Part shown: piece after piece, positions 8,490 through 17,511 of the stretch
Layout: each line of letters begins with the position of its first letter
How positions within the stretch are numbered: position 1 is the first letter of the stretch
Assembly: GCA_036490715.1 (NCBI GenBank)
Contig: DASXDL010000037.1
Coordinates: 152,624-216,623 of the forward strand
Length of the DNA stretch: 64,000 nucleotides
DNA from: FEN-1191 sp036490715
GTDB lineage: Bacteria > Pseudomonadota > Gammaproteobacteria > Steroidobacterales > Steroidobacteraceae
Reading direction: 5' to 3'
Notes under the pieces: model-generated
What the model saw: the letters and a program-made list of their open reading frames with translations, nothing else
What the model was told of the DNA's origin: nothing
The model's database searches: none
Made by a program: the position numbers and the translations under genes

Positions 8490-9233
8490 ATGGGCCCGGC
8501 ATTCCTGATCTCACTCGGCATCCAGGTATTGCTGATCGTTCATTGCATCCGCACCGGTCGCAACGGCCTGTGGATTCTGGCGATCGCACTGATACCACTG
8601 GCCGGCTCGCTGGCCTATATCCTGATCGAACTGCTGCCCAGCCTGTTCTCGAGCCGCGGCACACGCAAGGCCATGCAGGGCATGCGCAAGGCCCTGGATC
8701 CCGAACAGAACCTGCGTCGATACGAGGACGAGGCGCGCGCGGTGGGTGACGTCGCCAGCCGCCAGCGTTATGCGGACGAGCTGCTGCGCCAGGGGCGCGC
8801 GCCGGAAGCCGTGGCCATCTACCGCCAGGCGCTGACAGGCCTCTACGAACACGATCCGGACCTGATGCTGGGCCTGGCGCGCGCGCAGTTCGCGGCCGGC
8901 GCCTTCGCCGATGCGCGTTCGACTCTGGATGCCCTGATCGCCCACAACCCGGAATACCGCTCGCCCGATGGGCATCTGCTCTATGCCCGCGCGCTCGAGG
9001 GCGAAGGCAACCGCGATAAGGCACTGGAGGAATACGCAGCGGTGAGCAAGTACTACGCCGGCGCTGAGGCGCCGCTGCGCTACGCTCAACTGCTGCGCGC
9101 CGGCGGGCAGGCCGAGCAGGCGCGCCGGGTGCTAACCGAGCTGCTGGATCACGCGCGAATAGCGCCGCGACACTATCGCAAGATGCAACAGGAGTGGCTC
9201 GCCGACGCGGCCCGCGAATTGGCCGCCCTCTAG
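8490..9233 (+). CDS. Membrane-anchored TPR protein with cardiolipin-synthase-type N-terminus
   Basis: 247 residues. Two hydrophobic helices at about 4-19 and 28-50 (WILAIALIPLAGSLAYILIE) resemble the PLDc-type N-terminal membrane domain found in cardiolipin synthases, but no HKD phospholipase motif follows. Instead there is a soluble helical part with three or four tetratricopeptide units (for example APEAVAIYRQALTGLYEHDP and DKALEEYAAVSKYY). It is therefore a scaffold rather than a lipid synthase. The frame is open much further upstream across the PlpD-like gene start, but the ATG at 8490 immediately precedes the first membrane helix. Its stop overlaps the convergent deiminase gene by 4 bp. 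Confidence 0.8.
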   Translation: MGPAFLISLGIQVLLIVHCIRTGRNGLWILAIALIPLAGSLAYILIELLPSLFSSRGTRKAMQGMRKALDPEQNLRRYEDEARAVGDVASRQRYADELLRQGRAPEAVAIYRQALTGLYEHDPDLMLGLARAQFAAGAFADARSTLDALIAHNPEYRSPDGHLLYARALEGEGNRDKALEEYAAVSKYYAGAEAPLRYAQLLRAGGQAEQARRVLTELLDHARIAPRHYRKMQQEWLADAARELAAL

Positions 9234-10315
9234 CGCCCACGCGCCAGCGGCTGTTGCTGCGTAATGCAGTGTAGGTTGCCGCCGCCCAGCAGGATCTCGC
9301 GCGCGGCGACGCTGACGATTCGCCGGCGCGGAAATACCCGGCGCAGTACTCGGCGTGCGGCCGTGTCAGTACGCTCATCCAGCGCCGGTACGATCACCGC
9401 TCCGTTGGCAAGGTAGAAGTTGACGTAGCTGCCGGCCAGTCGTTGCCCGGCTCGCAGCCGCCGGATGTCACCGGTCGGAGCGATGCCGGCCGCCTCCCGT
9501 CGCGTCATATAGAGCGGCCCTGGTGACGGCAACTTATGCACCCGAAGCCGTCGCCCGCGCGCATCGCGCGCGTCCCTTAGCCGCTCCCAGGCGTCGTTTG
9601 AAACCCGCCACTGCGGATCGGCCGGGTCATCGCACCAGGTCAGGCAGACTTCGCCGGGACGCGCAAAGCACGCCAGGTTGTCGATATGGCCACCGGTTTC
9701 GTCGTCGATCACGCCCTGCCCCAGCCAGATGATCTGGCTCGCTCCCAGGTAGCGCTTCAACAGTGTCTCGAGCTGATGGCGGCTGAGCTTGCGATTGCGG
9801 TGAAGCAGGCATTGCTCGGTGACCAGAACCGTGCCCTGTCCGTCGACGTGAATCGCCCCGCCTTCATTGATGATTGGCGCGCAGTAGCGCTCGCACTGGC
9901 TGAGCTCAAGAACCTTCTGCGCGACCAGCTGGTCGTGGCGAAAATCCTGGTACAGGCCGCCCCAGGCGTTGAAGCGCCATTGCACGCCGCGCACTGCACC
10001 CGCGGCATTGACGACGAACGTCGGGCCAACATCGCGCATCCAGGCGTCATCGCTGGACAGCTCGACGACGCGCACGTCAGCGCGCAGCGCGGCGCGGGCG
10101 ACCAAAAACTGCCGCGCCGACGCGCCGACGGTGACCGGCTCGAAACGGGCGATGGCCGCAGCGGTGGCAGCAAATGCGAGCTGCGCCGGTGCCGCGCGCG
10201 CGCGCCAGTTGTCCGGGCGTTCGGGCCACAGCATCCAGCAGCCGGCATGAGGTTCGAACTCCGCCGGCATCCAGAAACCGTCGCGCGAGGGCGTTGATCG
10301 CAGCGTGGCAGGCAT
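9230..10315 (-). CDS. aguA: Agmatine deiminase family enzyme
   Basis: 361 residues of the guanidino-group-modifying (peptidyl-arginine deiminase-like) family. It would hydrolyse agmatine to N-carbamoylputrescine. Family blocks are present: MPAEFEPHAGCWMLWPERPDNWR near the start, DDAWMRDVGPTFV, FNAWGGLY, NEGGAIHVDG, ETGGHIDNLACF, and the catalytic Cys350 in GGGNLHC. The histidine in GHIDN is retained; the residue before GH is Gly rather than the more usual Asp. No N-carbamoylputrescine amidase gene (aguB) is adjacent, so the second step must be encoded elsewhere. The gene is divergent from icd and overlaps its convergent neighbour by 4 bp. Confidence 0.88.
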   Translation of the reverse strand: MPATLRSTPSRDGFWMPAEFEPHAGCWMLWPERPDNWRARAAPAQLAFAATAAAIARFEPVTVGASARQFLVARAALRADVRVVELSSDDAWMRDVGPTFVVNAAGAVRGVQWRFNAWGGLYQDFRHDQLVAQKVLELSQCERYCAPIINEGGAIHVDGQGTVLVTEQCLLHRNRKLSRHQLETLLKRYLGASQIIWLGQGVIDDETGGHIDNLACFARPGEVCLTWCDDPADPQWRVSNDAWERLRDARDARGRRLRVHKLPSPGPLYMTRREAAGIAPTGDIRRLRAGQRLAGSYVNFYLANGAVIVPALDERTDTAARRVLRRVFPRRRIVSVAAREILLGGGNLHCITQQQPLARGR

Positions 10316-10411
10316 GGTGGCTACATTCTAGCAATGCCGTGCCACGTCACGGCCCTGCAAAGCCACGCTGTGTTAGCATTTCGACAGGCTTCCACCCGCT
10401 GGATTCCCGCC

Positions 10412-11725
10412 ATGACCAATCCCAATCCGACTTCTGCCAAGCCGGTTGTACCCGCTGCCGGCCAGAAGATATCGATCAGCAACGGCAAACTCTCGGTCCC
10501 CGACCAGCCAATTATCCCGTTCATCGAGGGCGACGGCACCGGGCGCGATATCTGGCGCGCCAGTGTGCGGGTGCTCAACGGCGCCGTGCAGAAGGCTTAC
10601 GGCAGTGGTCGCAAGATCGAATGGATGGAAGTCTACGCCGGTGAGAAATCCTTCAATGCTTTCAAGAGCTGGCTGCCGGACGAGACCGTGCAGGCCTGCC
10701 GGGAGTTCCTGGTATCGATCAAGGGGCCACTGACCACACCGATCGGCGGCGGCATCCGCTCGCTCAATGTGGCGTTGCGCCAGCTGCTGGATCTGTACGT
10801 TTGTCTGCGCCCGGTGCGTTGGTTCAGGGGCGTGCCCTCGCCGGTCAAGGCACCCGAGAAAGTCGACATGGTGATTTTCCGAGAGAACACCGAGGACCTG
10901 TATTCCGGCATCGAATTCGAACAGGGCACCGAAGACAATCGCAAATTCCTGGAGTTTCTAAAGAGCAACTTTCCCAAGCATTACGCCAAGATCCGCTTTC
11001 CCAACAGCAGCGGCATCGGCATAAAAAACGTATCTATCGAAGGCACCGAGCGCCTGTTTCGCGCCGCAGTCGAGTACGCACTGGCCAACAGGCGCAAGAG
11101 CGTGACCATCGTGCACAAGGGCAACATCCTCAAGTTCACCGAGGGCTCGTTTCGTGCCTGGGCCTATGCGCTGGCCGAACGCGAATTTACCGACAAGGTG
11201 TACACCTGGCTGCAATGGGAGCGCACCAAGGCCTCGGCTGGCGAGAAGGTTGCCAACGATGAGCAAGCTGCTGCGCTCAAAAGCGGCAAGGTGCTCATCA
11301 AGGATGCGATCGCGGATATCACCCTGCAGCAGGTGCTGACGCGCGCCGATGAATTCGACGTGGTTGCGACGCTGAACCTCAACGGCGACTACCTGTCGGA
11401 TGCGCTGGCCGCGCAGGTCGGCGGTATCGGCATCGCGCCGGGCGCCAACATCAACTACATGACCGGACATGCGGTGTTCGAAGCCACGCACGGCACCGCC
11501 CCCAAGTACGCCGATCTGGATCAGGTCAATCCCGGCTCGGTGATCCTATCTGGCGAAATGATGCTGCGTTACATGGGCTGGGTCGAAGCCGCTGACGCCA
11601 TCATTCGCGCGATGGACAAGACCATCGCTCAAAAGACCGTGACCTATGACTTCGCCCGATTGATGGAAGGCGCGACCAAGGTCAAGTGCAGCGAGTTCGG
11701 AGACGCGCTGATCAGAAACCTGTAG
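10412..11725 (+). CDS. icd: NADP-dependent isocitrate dehydrogenase
   Basis: TCA-cycle enzyme converting isocitrate to 2-oxoglutarate, CO2 and NADPH. 437 residues, slightly longer than the E. coli enzyme. Conserved blocks include IPFIEGDGTGRDIW near the start and the substrate/phosphorylation segment IRSLNVALRQLLDLYVCLRP, which holds the serine targeted by the AceK kinase in enterobacteria. VDMVIFRENTEDLYSGIE, IVHKGNILKFTEG, the metal-binding LNGDYLSDALAAQVGG and the cofactor region FEATHGTAPKYA are also present. The ATG at 10412 is preferred over the longer open frame because the homologous region begins just after it. It is divergent from the deiminase gene and convergent with opgD. Confidence 0.97.
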   Translation: MTNPNPTSAKPVVPAAGQKISISNGKLSVPDQPIIPFIEGDGTGRDIWRASVRVLNGAVQKAYGSGRKIEWMEVYAGEKSFNAFKSWLPDETVQACREFLVSIKGPLTTPIGGGIRSLNVALRQLLDLYVCLRPVRWFRGVPSPVKAPEKVDMVIFRENTEDLYSGIEFEQGTEDNRKFLEFLKSNFPKHYAKIRFPNSSGIGIKNVSIEGTERLFRAAVEYALANRRKSVTIVHKGNILKFTEGSFRAWAYALAEREFTDKVYTWLQWERTKASAGEKVANDEQAAALKSGKVLIKDAIADITLQQVLTRADEFDVVATLNLNGDYLSDALAAQVGGIGIAPGANINYMTGHAVFEATHGTAPKYADLDQVNPGSVILSGEMMLRYMGWVEAADAIIRAMDKTIAQKTVTYDFARLMEGATKVKCSEFGDALIRNL

Positions 11726-11737
11726 GCGATACCTGGC

Positions 11738-13330
11738 TCAGAGTTTGCGCTGCGCTGGCGGCGGCGGAGTGTACTGATACACCCAGGTCTCGGTCAGCGC
11801 CTCGCCATTCAGAGCCAGGAACAGGCGTAGGTCGATCGGATCGGTGCTCTCGTCAGTCGGCTTCAGATCGAACATTGCTCGCCAGCCGTTGATCGCATGC
11901 AGCGGGCGCGCCGAGGTGATCTCGATCTGCCCACGTGAGGCGGTGATCATCGGCTCCACCTGTGCGTCCTCGCCGAGCAGCGGAAATCGGCCGCCGGCGA
12001 AATCGACCACGAAGCGCCACGAGAAGTAACTGCGTTTCTGCCCAACGACGCCGCCGATGCCAGTACGTGTTGCCTGTACCTGAGCCAGCGGGCAGCTGAT
12101 TGGATTGTAGCGGCACCAGTACAGCCGATAGCCAAAAAGCAGCTCCTGGCCGCGCTGAGGTTTGTCGGCCGGATTCCAGAATGCCACGATGTTGTCGGCC
12201 GTCTCGTCGGTGGTCGGCAGTTCGACCAGCATTACCTGCCCTTTGCCCCATCCATTCTTGGGCTGAACCCATACACTCGGACGCAGATCGTAGAACACGC
12301 CGTCGTCCTGGTAGTGATCGAACACGCGATCACGTTGCATCAGTCCGAAGCCGTGTGGGGAATCATCGACGAATGAATTTACCCGCACGGTGGGAGGATT
12401 AACCAGAGGGCGCCACAGCCATTCGCCACCACCGTTATAGATCTGCAGGCCGTCGGAATCGTGGATCGACGGCCGCCAGTCGTTGTCTACGCGCCGATCG
12501 TTTGAACCAAACAGAAACATGCTGGTGCCCGGCGCGACTCCGAGACGCTCAATGGTCTTGCGTGGATACAGTGCGGCGTCCACGTCCATTACGATGGTAT
12601 CCGCGACATCGACGATGAACCTATAGGCGCCGGCGACGCTCGGCGAATCGAGCAGCCCGTAGAGTGTGACCTGGCTGGAATTCTTTGGCGGTCGCTCCAG
12701 ATAGTACGCAACGAAATCCGGAAATTCCTCCGCGCGATTCGTGCCGCAGTCGATCGCCAGTCCCCGCTGCGACATTCCGTACTGCTTGTCGCCGTCGACC
12801 GCGCGGAAATAGGACGCGCCCTGGAATGCCGCTATGTCGCGCGTCCAATCGGAATGAAACAGCAACCGAAAGCCAGCAAAGCCCAGATTGGCGGGTAGCT
12901 TGCGCCCATCGACACCACTCTTGCTGTAGTCGAACATCGCCGAGTCGTACGCCAGCTCCTGTGCCTGTCCGTTCTCAACGCTGAACATGCGCACCGGCTT
13001 GACCACGGTGAATCCGAGATGAAAGAAGCGCGCCTGAAACCACAACCCCTCGCCGGCCCACAGCGAGTGATCGTCGCGAAAGCGGATTGCCTGCCATCGA
13101 TCCCAGTCGAGCTTGGCCAGCGGCGCGGGCAGCTGTACGTCGGGCGGCTTATGGGCTGCCGCCGCCAGGGTGCGCGCCTGGCCTTTCAGCTGCGCATAGT
13201 CGAACGGCATCGGCGCGCCCAGCCGCTTGAGCGGCACCGCAGGTGAATTCGCTGCGCGCACCGCTCGTGCCATGGGTAACGCGCTGGCGGCCAAGGCTGC
13301 TCCAGCCTGAAGAAATCGACGTCGGGACAT
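11738..13330 (-). CDS. opgD: Periplasmic glucan biosynthesis protein OpgD (Tat-exported)
   Basis: 530 residues of the MdoG/MdoD family, which shapes the backbone of osmoregulated periplasmic glucans. A Tat signal opens the protein: SRRRFLQAG at residues 2-10, then a hydrophobic stretch. A twin-arginine signal separates OpgD from OpgG, which uses the Sec route. Family blocks include DYAQLKGQARTLA, HLGFTVVKPVRMF, GFAGFRLLFHSDW and GEWLWRPLVNPP, plus RDRVFDHYQDDGVFYDLRPS and a C-terminal beta-rich domain. The ATG at 13330 places the Tat motif at the very N-terminus; the frame extends 16 codons further. No opgG or opgH lies beside it. It is divergent from the hydrolase gene at 13455. Confidence 0.92.
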   Translation of the reverse strand: MSRRRFLQAGAALAASALPMARAVRAANSPAVPLKRLGAPMPFDYAQLKGQARTLAAAAHKPPDVQLPAPLAKLDWDRWQAIRFRDDHSLWAGEGLWFQARFFHLGFTVVKPVRMFSVENGQAQELAYDSAMFDYSKSGVDGRKLPANLGFAGFRLLFHSDWTRDIAAFQGASYFRAVDGDKQYGMSQRGLAIDCGTNRAEEFPDFVAYYLERPPKNSSQVTLYGLLDSPSVAGAYRFIVDVADTIVMDVDAALYPRKTIERLGVAPGTSMFLFGSNDRRVDNDWRPSIHDSDGLQIYNGGGEWLWRPLVNPPTVRVNSFVDDSPHGFGLMQRDRVFDHYQDDGVFYDLRPSVWVQPKNGWGKGQVMLVELPTTDETADNIVAFWNPADKPQRGQELLFGYRLYWCRYNPISCPLAQVQATRTGIGGVVGQKRSYFSWRFVVDFAGGRFPLLGEDAQVEPMITASRGQIEITSARPLHAINGWRAMFDLKPTDESTDPIDLRLFLALNGEALTETWVYQYTPPPPAQRKL

Positions 13331-13454
13331 GCGAACAGGAAGCGATCTGCGGCGCCGCCATGTGTGCGGCGCCTTCATTGTAGCGCGGGCCGCGGTCCGC
13401 AGGACTTACCTTCGCGCGTTCGAGCGCGCTATTCTCGATGCCGGAGGCAGCGCG

Positions 13455-14495
13455 ATGACTGACGTGAACCCCGCCGAGAGCGTCCCGCACGGATTGAAAC
13501 CAGTCGAGGGCGATTACGAGCTGAGCAATTTTCAGTTCAGAAGCGGAGACAGCCTGCCGGCGCTGCGCATCCACTACCGCACGCTCGGGCAGCCTCGCCG
13601 CGACGCGAACGGCGTGGTACGCAATGCGGTACTGGTCCTGCACAGTACCAGCGGCAGCGGCGCTCAGTTTCTCGGGCCGGACTTCGCCGGCCAGCTGTTC
13701 GGACCCGGTCAGCCGCTTGACGCCGGAAAATTTTTTATTGTGCTGCCCGACGGCATCGGCCACGGCCGCTCGTCCCGGCCCAGCGATGGGCTGCGGGCAA
13801 GCTTCCCCCGCTACGGCTATCTGGACATGGTGAGCGCACAGCACCGGCTGCTCACCGACGGGCTGGGCGTTGACCATCTGCGCTTGGTGATGGGCACGTC
13901 GATGGGCGGCATGCATACCTGGTTGTGGGCGGAGGAATATCCGGATTTCATGGATGCGTTGCTGCCGCTGGGGGCTTTGCCGACGCAGATCAGCGGCCGC
14001 AATCGGGTCTGGCGTCGCGTCATCATCGATGCCATCCGCAACGATCCCGCCTGGCGAGGCGGGGATTACCAGCGGCAGCCGCCGAGCCTGCGCACCGCCC
14101 TGCAGGTCATGTATCTCATGAGCAGCAACGCGCTGCTGCGATTCCAGGAAATGCCGACATTGAAGAAGAGCGACGCAGGGCTCGACGCGGCCATCGACGC
14201 GGTGATGCCACTGCACGATGCGACCGACTATCTCTATCTGATCGAGGCATCCCGCGACTACGATCCGGGGCCGCGCCTGGAGCAGATCCGCGCGCCGTTG
14301 CTGGCGGTCAATTTCAACGACGATCTAATCAATCCGCCCGAGCTCGAAATCCTCGAGCGCGAAATTCGCCGGGTGCCGGGCGGTCGGATGATCCTCACGC
14401 CATCGGCCGCAAACTCGCGCGGGCACGACACGATGATGGCCGCAGCAGTGTGGACGCAGCACCTGCAGCAGCTTCTCAACATAACATCGGCATAA
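13455..14495 (+). CDS. Homoserine-acetyltransferase-like alpha/beta hydrolase
   Basis: 346 residues with the MetX-type alpha/beta-hydrolase fold. Motifs are ALRIHYRTLG near residue 36, LHSTSGSG, LPDGIGHGRSS, the nucleophile elbow GTSMGGMH with Ser149, an acid loop NFNDDLINPPE, and a C-terminal SRGHDTMM supplying the catalytic His. The elbow of true homoserine acetyltransferases usually reads GGSxGGMQ and a longer cap is expected, so this is more likely a relative acting on another acyl substrate. A GGAGG-like ribosome site (GCCGGAGGCAGC) lies just before the ATG. The gene stands alone between opgD (divergent) and the propeller lipoprotein. Confidence 0.82.
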   Translation: MTDVNPAESVPHGLKPVEGDYELSNFQFRSGDSLPALRIHYRTLGQPRRDANGVVRNAVLVLHSTSGSGAQFLGPDFAGQLFGPGQPLDAGKFFIVLPDGIGHGRSSRPSDGLRASFPRYGYLDMVSAQHRLLTDGLGVDHLRLVMGTSMGGMHTWLWAEEYPDFMDALLPLGALPTQISGRNRVWRRVIIDAIRNDPAWRGGDYQRQPPSLRTALQVMYLMSSNALLRFQEMPTLKKSDAGLDAAIDAVMPLHDATDYLYLIEASRDYDPGPRLEQIRAPLLAVNFNDDLINPPELEILEREIRRVPGGRMILTPSAANSRGHDTMMAAAVWTQHLQQLLNITSA

Positions 14496-14583
14496 TGTTG
14501 ACCCACTGGTCGCTCTGCCGGTCGTCCGACACTGCGCTGCCTCAGGTCTGACGCCATTTGGCGACAAGCCGACACATCGAGCC

Positions 14584-14603
14584 GAGAGATGATGGCGTCT
14601 CTC
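14584..14603 (+). promoter_or_regulatory. Short perfect hairpin in the leader of the propeller lipoprotein gene
   Basis: GAGAGA at 14584-14589 pairs with TCTCTC at 14598-14603 around an 8-base loop. It lies 44 bp before the ATG at 14647 and has no U-run, so it is not a clear terminator for the hydrolase gene. A small leader structure or chance are both possible. Confidence 0.25.
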
Positions 14604-14646
14604 GTCCCGCCTGTGTTACTAGAGCCTCTACTAGCTGGGAGTTGCA

Positions 14647-16338
14647 ATGATTCGATCGCTGCGCATGCCGATATTCGCCTTTGCCCTTGCCGTACTGTTG
14701 GTTGCCTGTGGCAATGGCAGCGTATCGGTTCTGCCCACCGGCAGCAGCGGCGGAACCTCCACCGGCGCGGGTGCTAGCAGCAGCAGTAGTAGCAGCAGCG
14801 GGGGTAGCAGCAGCAGCGGTGCGACCGCCACCGCCGATGTGCTGACTTACCACTACGACACGATGCGTACCGGCCAGAATCTGAACGAAACTACCTTGAC
14901 TCCGACCAACGTCAACAGCTCCGGCTTCGGTTTGCTGCGCATATTGGCCGCCGACGGCCTGGTGGACGCCGCGCCGCTGATCGTCACCAACCTCACCGTC
15001 AACGGTAGCGCCCATAACGTGGTCTACGTTGAATCCGAACATGACACCGTGTACGCGTACGACACCGACACCGGCGCGCTTCTCAAGCAGGTGTCGCTGC
15101 TCGGAAGCGGTGAAACTCCGAGTGATTCGCGCGGATGCGGCCAGGTGCAGCCGGATATCGGCATCACCTCGACTCCGGTCATCGATCGCAGCGCTGGGCC
15201 TAATGGCACGATGTTCGTGGTGGCGATGTCGAAGAACGGCAGTGGTACCTACTACCAGCGTCTGCACGCGCTTGATTTGGTTTCACTCGCTGATCGTATG
15301 ACGCCGGTGTCGATTGAAGCGACCGTTCCGGGCACCGCCTACGGTGCCAGTGGACAGGTGGCTTTCGTCACCGATCAATACAAAGAGCGCGGCGCCCTGC
15401 TACTGCAGCAAGGCCAGATATTCACCGTGTGGGCGTCGCACTGCGACGACGGCGCGTACAACGGCTGGGTCATTGCCTACAATGAGACCACACTGACCCA
15501 GACGCAGGTGCTCAACCTGACTCCCAACGGTTCCCAGGGCGCCATCTGGGATGTCTCCGGCGTGGCCGCCGATGGCGACGGAGCGATGTACACGCTGCTC
15601 GGCAACGGCATCTTCGATACCACGCTGGACACGAACAATCTCCCGTTGCATCAGGACTACGGCAACACCGCGGTTAAGATGTCGCTGGGAACTAGCGGCG
15701 CGCTCGCGGTAAGCGACTATTTTGCGCCTTCGAATACCACTGTCGAGTCACAGGGCGACATCGATCTTGGTTCCGGCTCGCCATTGCTGCTGCCGGACCA
15801 GGTGGATAGCTCCGGTGTCACACGCCATCTGATGCTGGCGATGGGTAAGGATACCAACCTGTATCTGCTCAATCGCGACAATATGGGAAAATTCAACTCC
15901 GGCAGCAATCAGATCTTTCAAGAGGTCTCCAACTCACTTTCCGGCGGTGTGTTCTCCGCACCGGTGTATTTCGCCGGCAGCATCTATTTCGCGGATGTCG
16001 GCGGTACTCTAAAGCAGTATGCCCTCAGTGCGGCGCGGCTTCCGACGTCGGCAACTTCGCAATCGACCGTGACCTTTGCATTCCCCGGCGCATCGCCCTC
16101 GATCTCCGCCAACGGCGGCAGCAGCGCGATAGTCTGGGCCGTGCAGAGCAACACCAGCAGTGCCGCGGTGCTGCACGCCTACAATCCCGCCAATCTCGCT
16201 GTCGAGTATTACAACAGCACACAAGCCGGGTCGCGTGATGGCTTCGGCAGCGGCAATAAATTCGTTACGCCGGTGGTATCCGCCGGTAAGGTGTTTGTAG
16301 GCACGCCGAGCGGCGTGGCCGAGTTCGGCCTGCTGTAA
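14647..16338 (+). CDS. Beta-propeller (PQQ/YVTN-like) lipoprotein with Ser/Gly linker
   Basis: 563 residues. A lipoprotein signal ends in LVAC with Cys21 as the lipid site. Residues about 30-62 form a low-complexity Ser/Gly linker, and the rest repeats propeller blades of the PQQ-quinoprotein look: VVYVESEHDTVYAYDTDTGALL, GITSTPVIDRS, LHALDLVSL, VFSAPVYFAGSIYFAD, FVTPVVSAGKVFVGTPSG. No dehydrogenase Asp-Tyr active-site motif is obvious, so catalysis is doubtful; a surface or periplasmic binding role is an inference. It is a paralogue of the larger protein at 34470: both open with a TxxTNVN/TTSNVSVN strand and a HNVVYV-D-xxYA(F/Y)D blade. A GGGAG ribosome site precedes the ATG. Confidence 0.8.
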   Translation: MIRSLRMPIFAFALAVLLVACGNGSVSVLPTGSSGGTSTGAGASSSSSSSSGGSSSSGATATADVLTYHYDTMRTGQNLNETTLTPTNVNSSGFGLLRILAADGLVDAAPLIVTNLTVNGSAHNVVYVESEHDTVYAYDTDTGALLKQVSLLGSGETPSDSRGCGQVQPDIGITSTPVIDRSAGPNGTMFVVAMSKNGSGTYYQRLHALDLVSLADRMTPVSIEATVPGTAYGASGQVAFVTDQYKERGALLLQQGQIFTVWASHCDDGAYNGWVIAYNETTLTQTQVLNLTPNGSQGAIWDVSGVAADGDGAMYTLLGNGIFDTTLDTNNLPLHQDYGNTAVKMSLGTSGALAVSDYFAPSNTTVESQGDIDLGSGSPLLLPDQVDSSGVTRHLMLAMGKDTNLYLLNRDNMGKFNSGSNQIFQEVSNSLSGGVFSAPVYFAGSIYFADVGGTLKQYALSAARLPTSATSQSTVTFAFPGASPSISANGGSSAIVWAVQSNTSSAAVLHAYNPANLAVEYYNSTQAGSRDGFGSGNKFVTPVVSAGKVFVGTPSGVAEFGLL

Positions 16339-16344
16339 CGGCGG

Positions 16345-17511
16345 TCACGGTTCCCGCAGCGCCCGGTCGATATCCTCGATCAGGTCGTCCGGATCTTCGA
16401 GCCCGATCGACAGGCGGACCGTACCCGGAACGATGCCGGCCTGACGTTGCTGCGCATCGGTCAGGTCGCGGCTGCCGAGCAGCTGCGAAGGCATCACCAG
16501 TGAGTCCGTGGCGCCAACGCTTGCCGCCATCGCGAACAGCTGCAAACGGTCGGCGCAGCGCCGTGCCGCGTCTGCTCCCCCTCGCAGGTCAAAACTGACC
16601 ACCGTGCCGAAGTCGCTCATTTGCTGGCGGGCCAGTGCGTGCTGCGGGTGCGAGGCAAGCCCCGGGTAGTGGGTACGCTCGACCGCGGCATGCGCCGCCA
16701 GATACTCGGCAATACGCTGGGCAGCGGCGCTTTGCGTCTGGTAGCGCACAAAATAAGTTTTGAGCCCCCGCTGCAGCAGAAACGCCGCGTGCGGATCCAG
16801 TGCCCCACCCAGAGTCCTGAAATCGGCGCGCAACCGGTCGATCAGTTCGGTACGCGCGATGACCGCGCCGCCCATGACGTCGCCGTGACCGGACACGAAT
16901 TTGGTCAGGCTGTGCAGATAGAAGTCGATATCGAATTCGGCGTGCTGGTGCACGCCAGCGAAGGTGTTGTCGAGCAGTGTTACAGCGCCATGCGCGCGCG
17001 CCATGCGGGTGATGGCGGCGATGTCGGCGATCCGATTGATCGGGTTGGTCGGACTTTCAAAGATCACCAGCCGCGTCGGGCGCGCCGCGAGCGTGCGTTC
17101 GATGCCGGCCAGATCCAGGATCGACAGCAGCGTGTGCTCGACACCGAATCGGCTCAGGGTATGACGGATCAGGAAGCGCGTCGGCCCGTAGCTTTCGAGG
17201 AAACACAGCACGTGATCACCCTGACGCGTCAGTGCCAGCAGCGTCTGCGCCACCACGCCCACCCCGGAAGAGCACACCAGACAGTCCTCGCGCCCCTGCA
17301 GCTCAGCCAGCGACAGCTCTAACTGCCGGGTGGTGGGATTGGAGGTGCGTAAATAGAAGAAGCCGGGTCGGTCACCGGCAAGCGAGCGCAGCGTCTCATC
17401 GACCGTGTCGAACTCGAACTTTACGGTCTGATAAATCGGTGGCACCACCGGCCGATTGTCGGGCGGCACCGGTACCGCCGGCGGGTGGTTGACCCGGGTG
17501 GTCTTCTTCAT
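16345..17511 (-). CDS. Trans-sulfuration-family PLP enzyme (Cys/Met metabolism)
   Basis: 388 residues of the cystathionine gamma-synthase / beta-lyase / methionine gamma-lyase family. PLP would bind Lys204 in HSLTKFVSGHGDVMGG; Asp181 in the DNTFAG motif contacts the ring nitrogen; FYLRTSNPT and SSGVGVV hold the phosphate region, and GTVRLSIGLEDPDDLIEDID is the family C-terminus. The motifs do not decide between synthase and lyase. Its ATG overlaps the stop of the aminotransferase gene (ATGA), so the two are translationally coupled at the end of the polyamine run. A Met-type aminotransferase next to this enzyme points to sulfur amino-acid turnover. Confidence 0.88.
   Translation of the reverse strand: MKKTTRVNHPPAVPVPPDNRPVVPPIYQTVKFEFDTVDETLRSLAGDRPGFFYLRTSNPTTRQLELSLAELQGREDCLVCSSGVGVVAQTLLALTRQGDHVLCFLESYGPTRFLIRHTLSRFGVEHTLLSILDLAGIERTLAARPTRLVIFESPTNPINRIADIAAITRMARAHGAVTLLDNTFAGVHQHAEFDIDFYLHSLTKFVSGHGDVMGGAVIARTELIDRLRADFRTLGGALDPHAAFLLQRGLKTYFVRYQTQSAAAQRIAEYLAAHAAVERTHYPGLASHPQHALARQQMSDFGTVVSFDLRGGADAARRCADRLQLFAMAASVGATDSLVMPSQLLGSRDLTDAQQRQAGIVPGTVRLSIGLEDPDDLIEDIDRALREP

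Noticed and set aside
14737..14826. AGC/GGC triplet run as a tandem-repeat locus
   Set aside because: It encodes the Ser/Gly linker of the lipoprotein with mixed codons and is a low-complexity linker, not an exact satellite.
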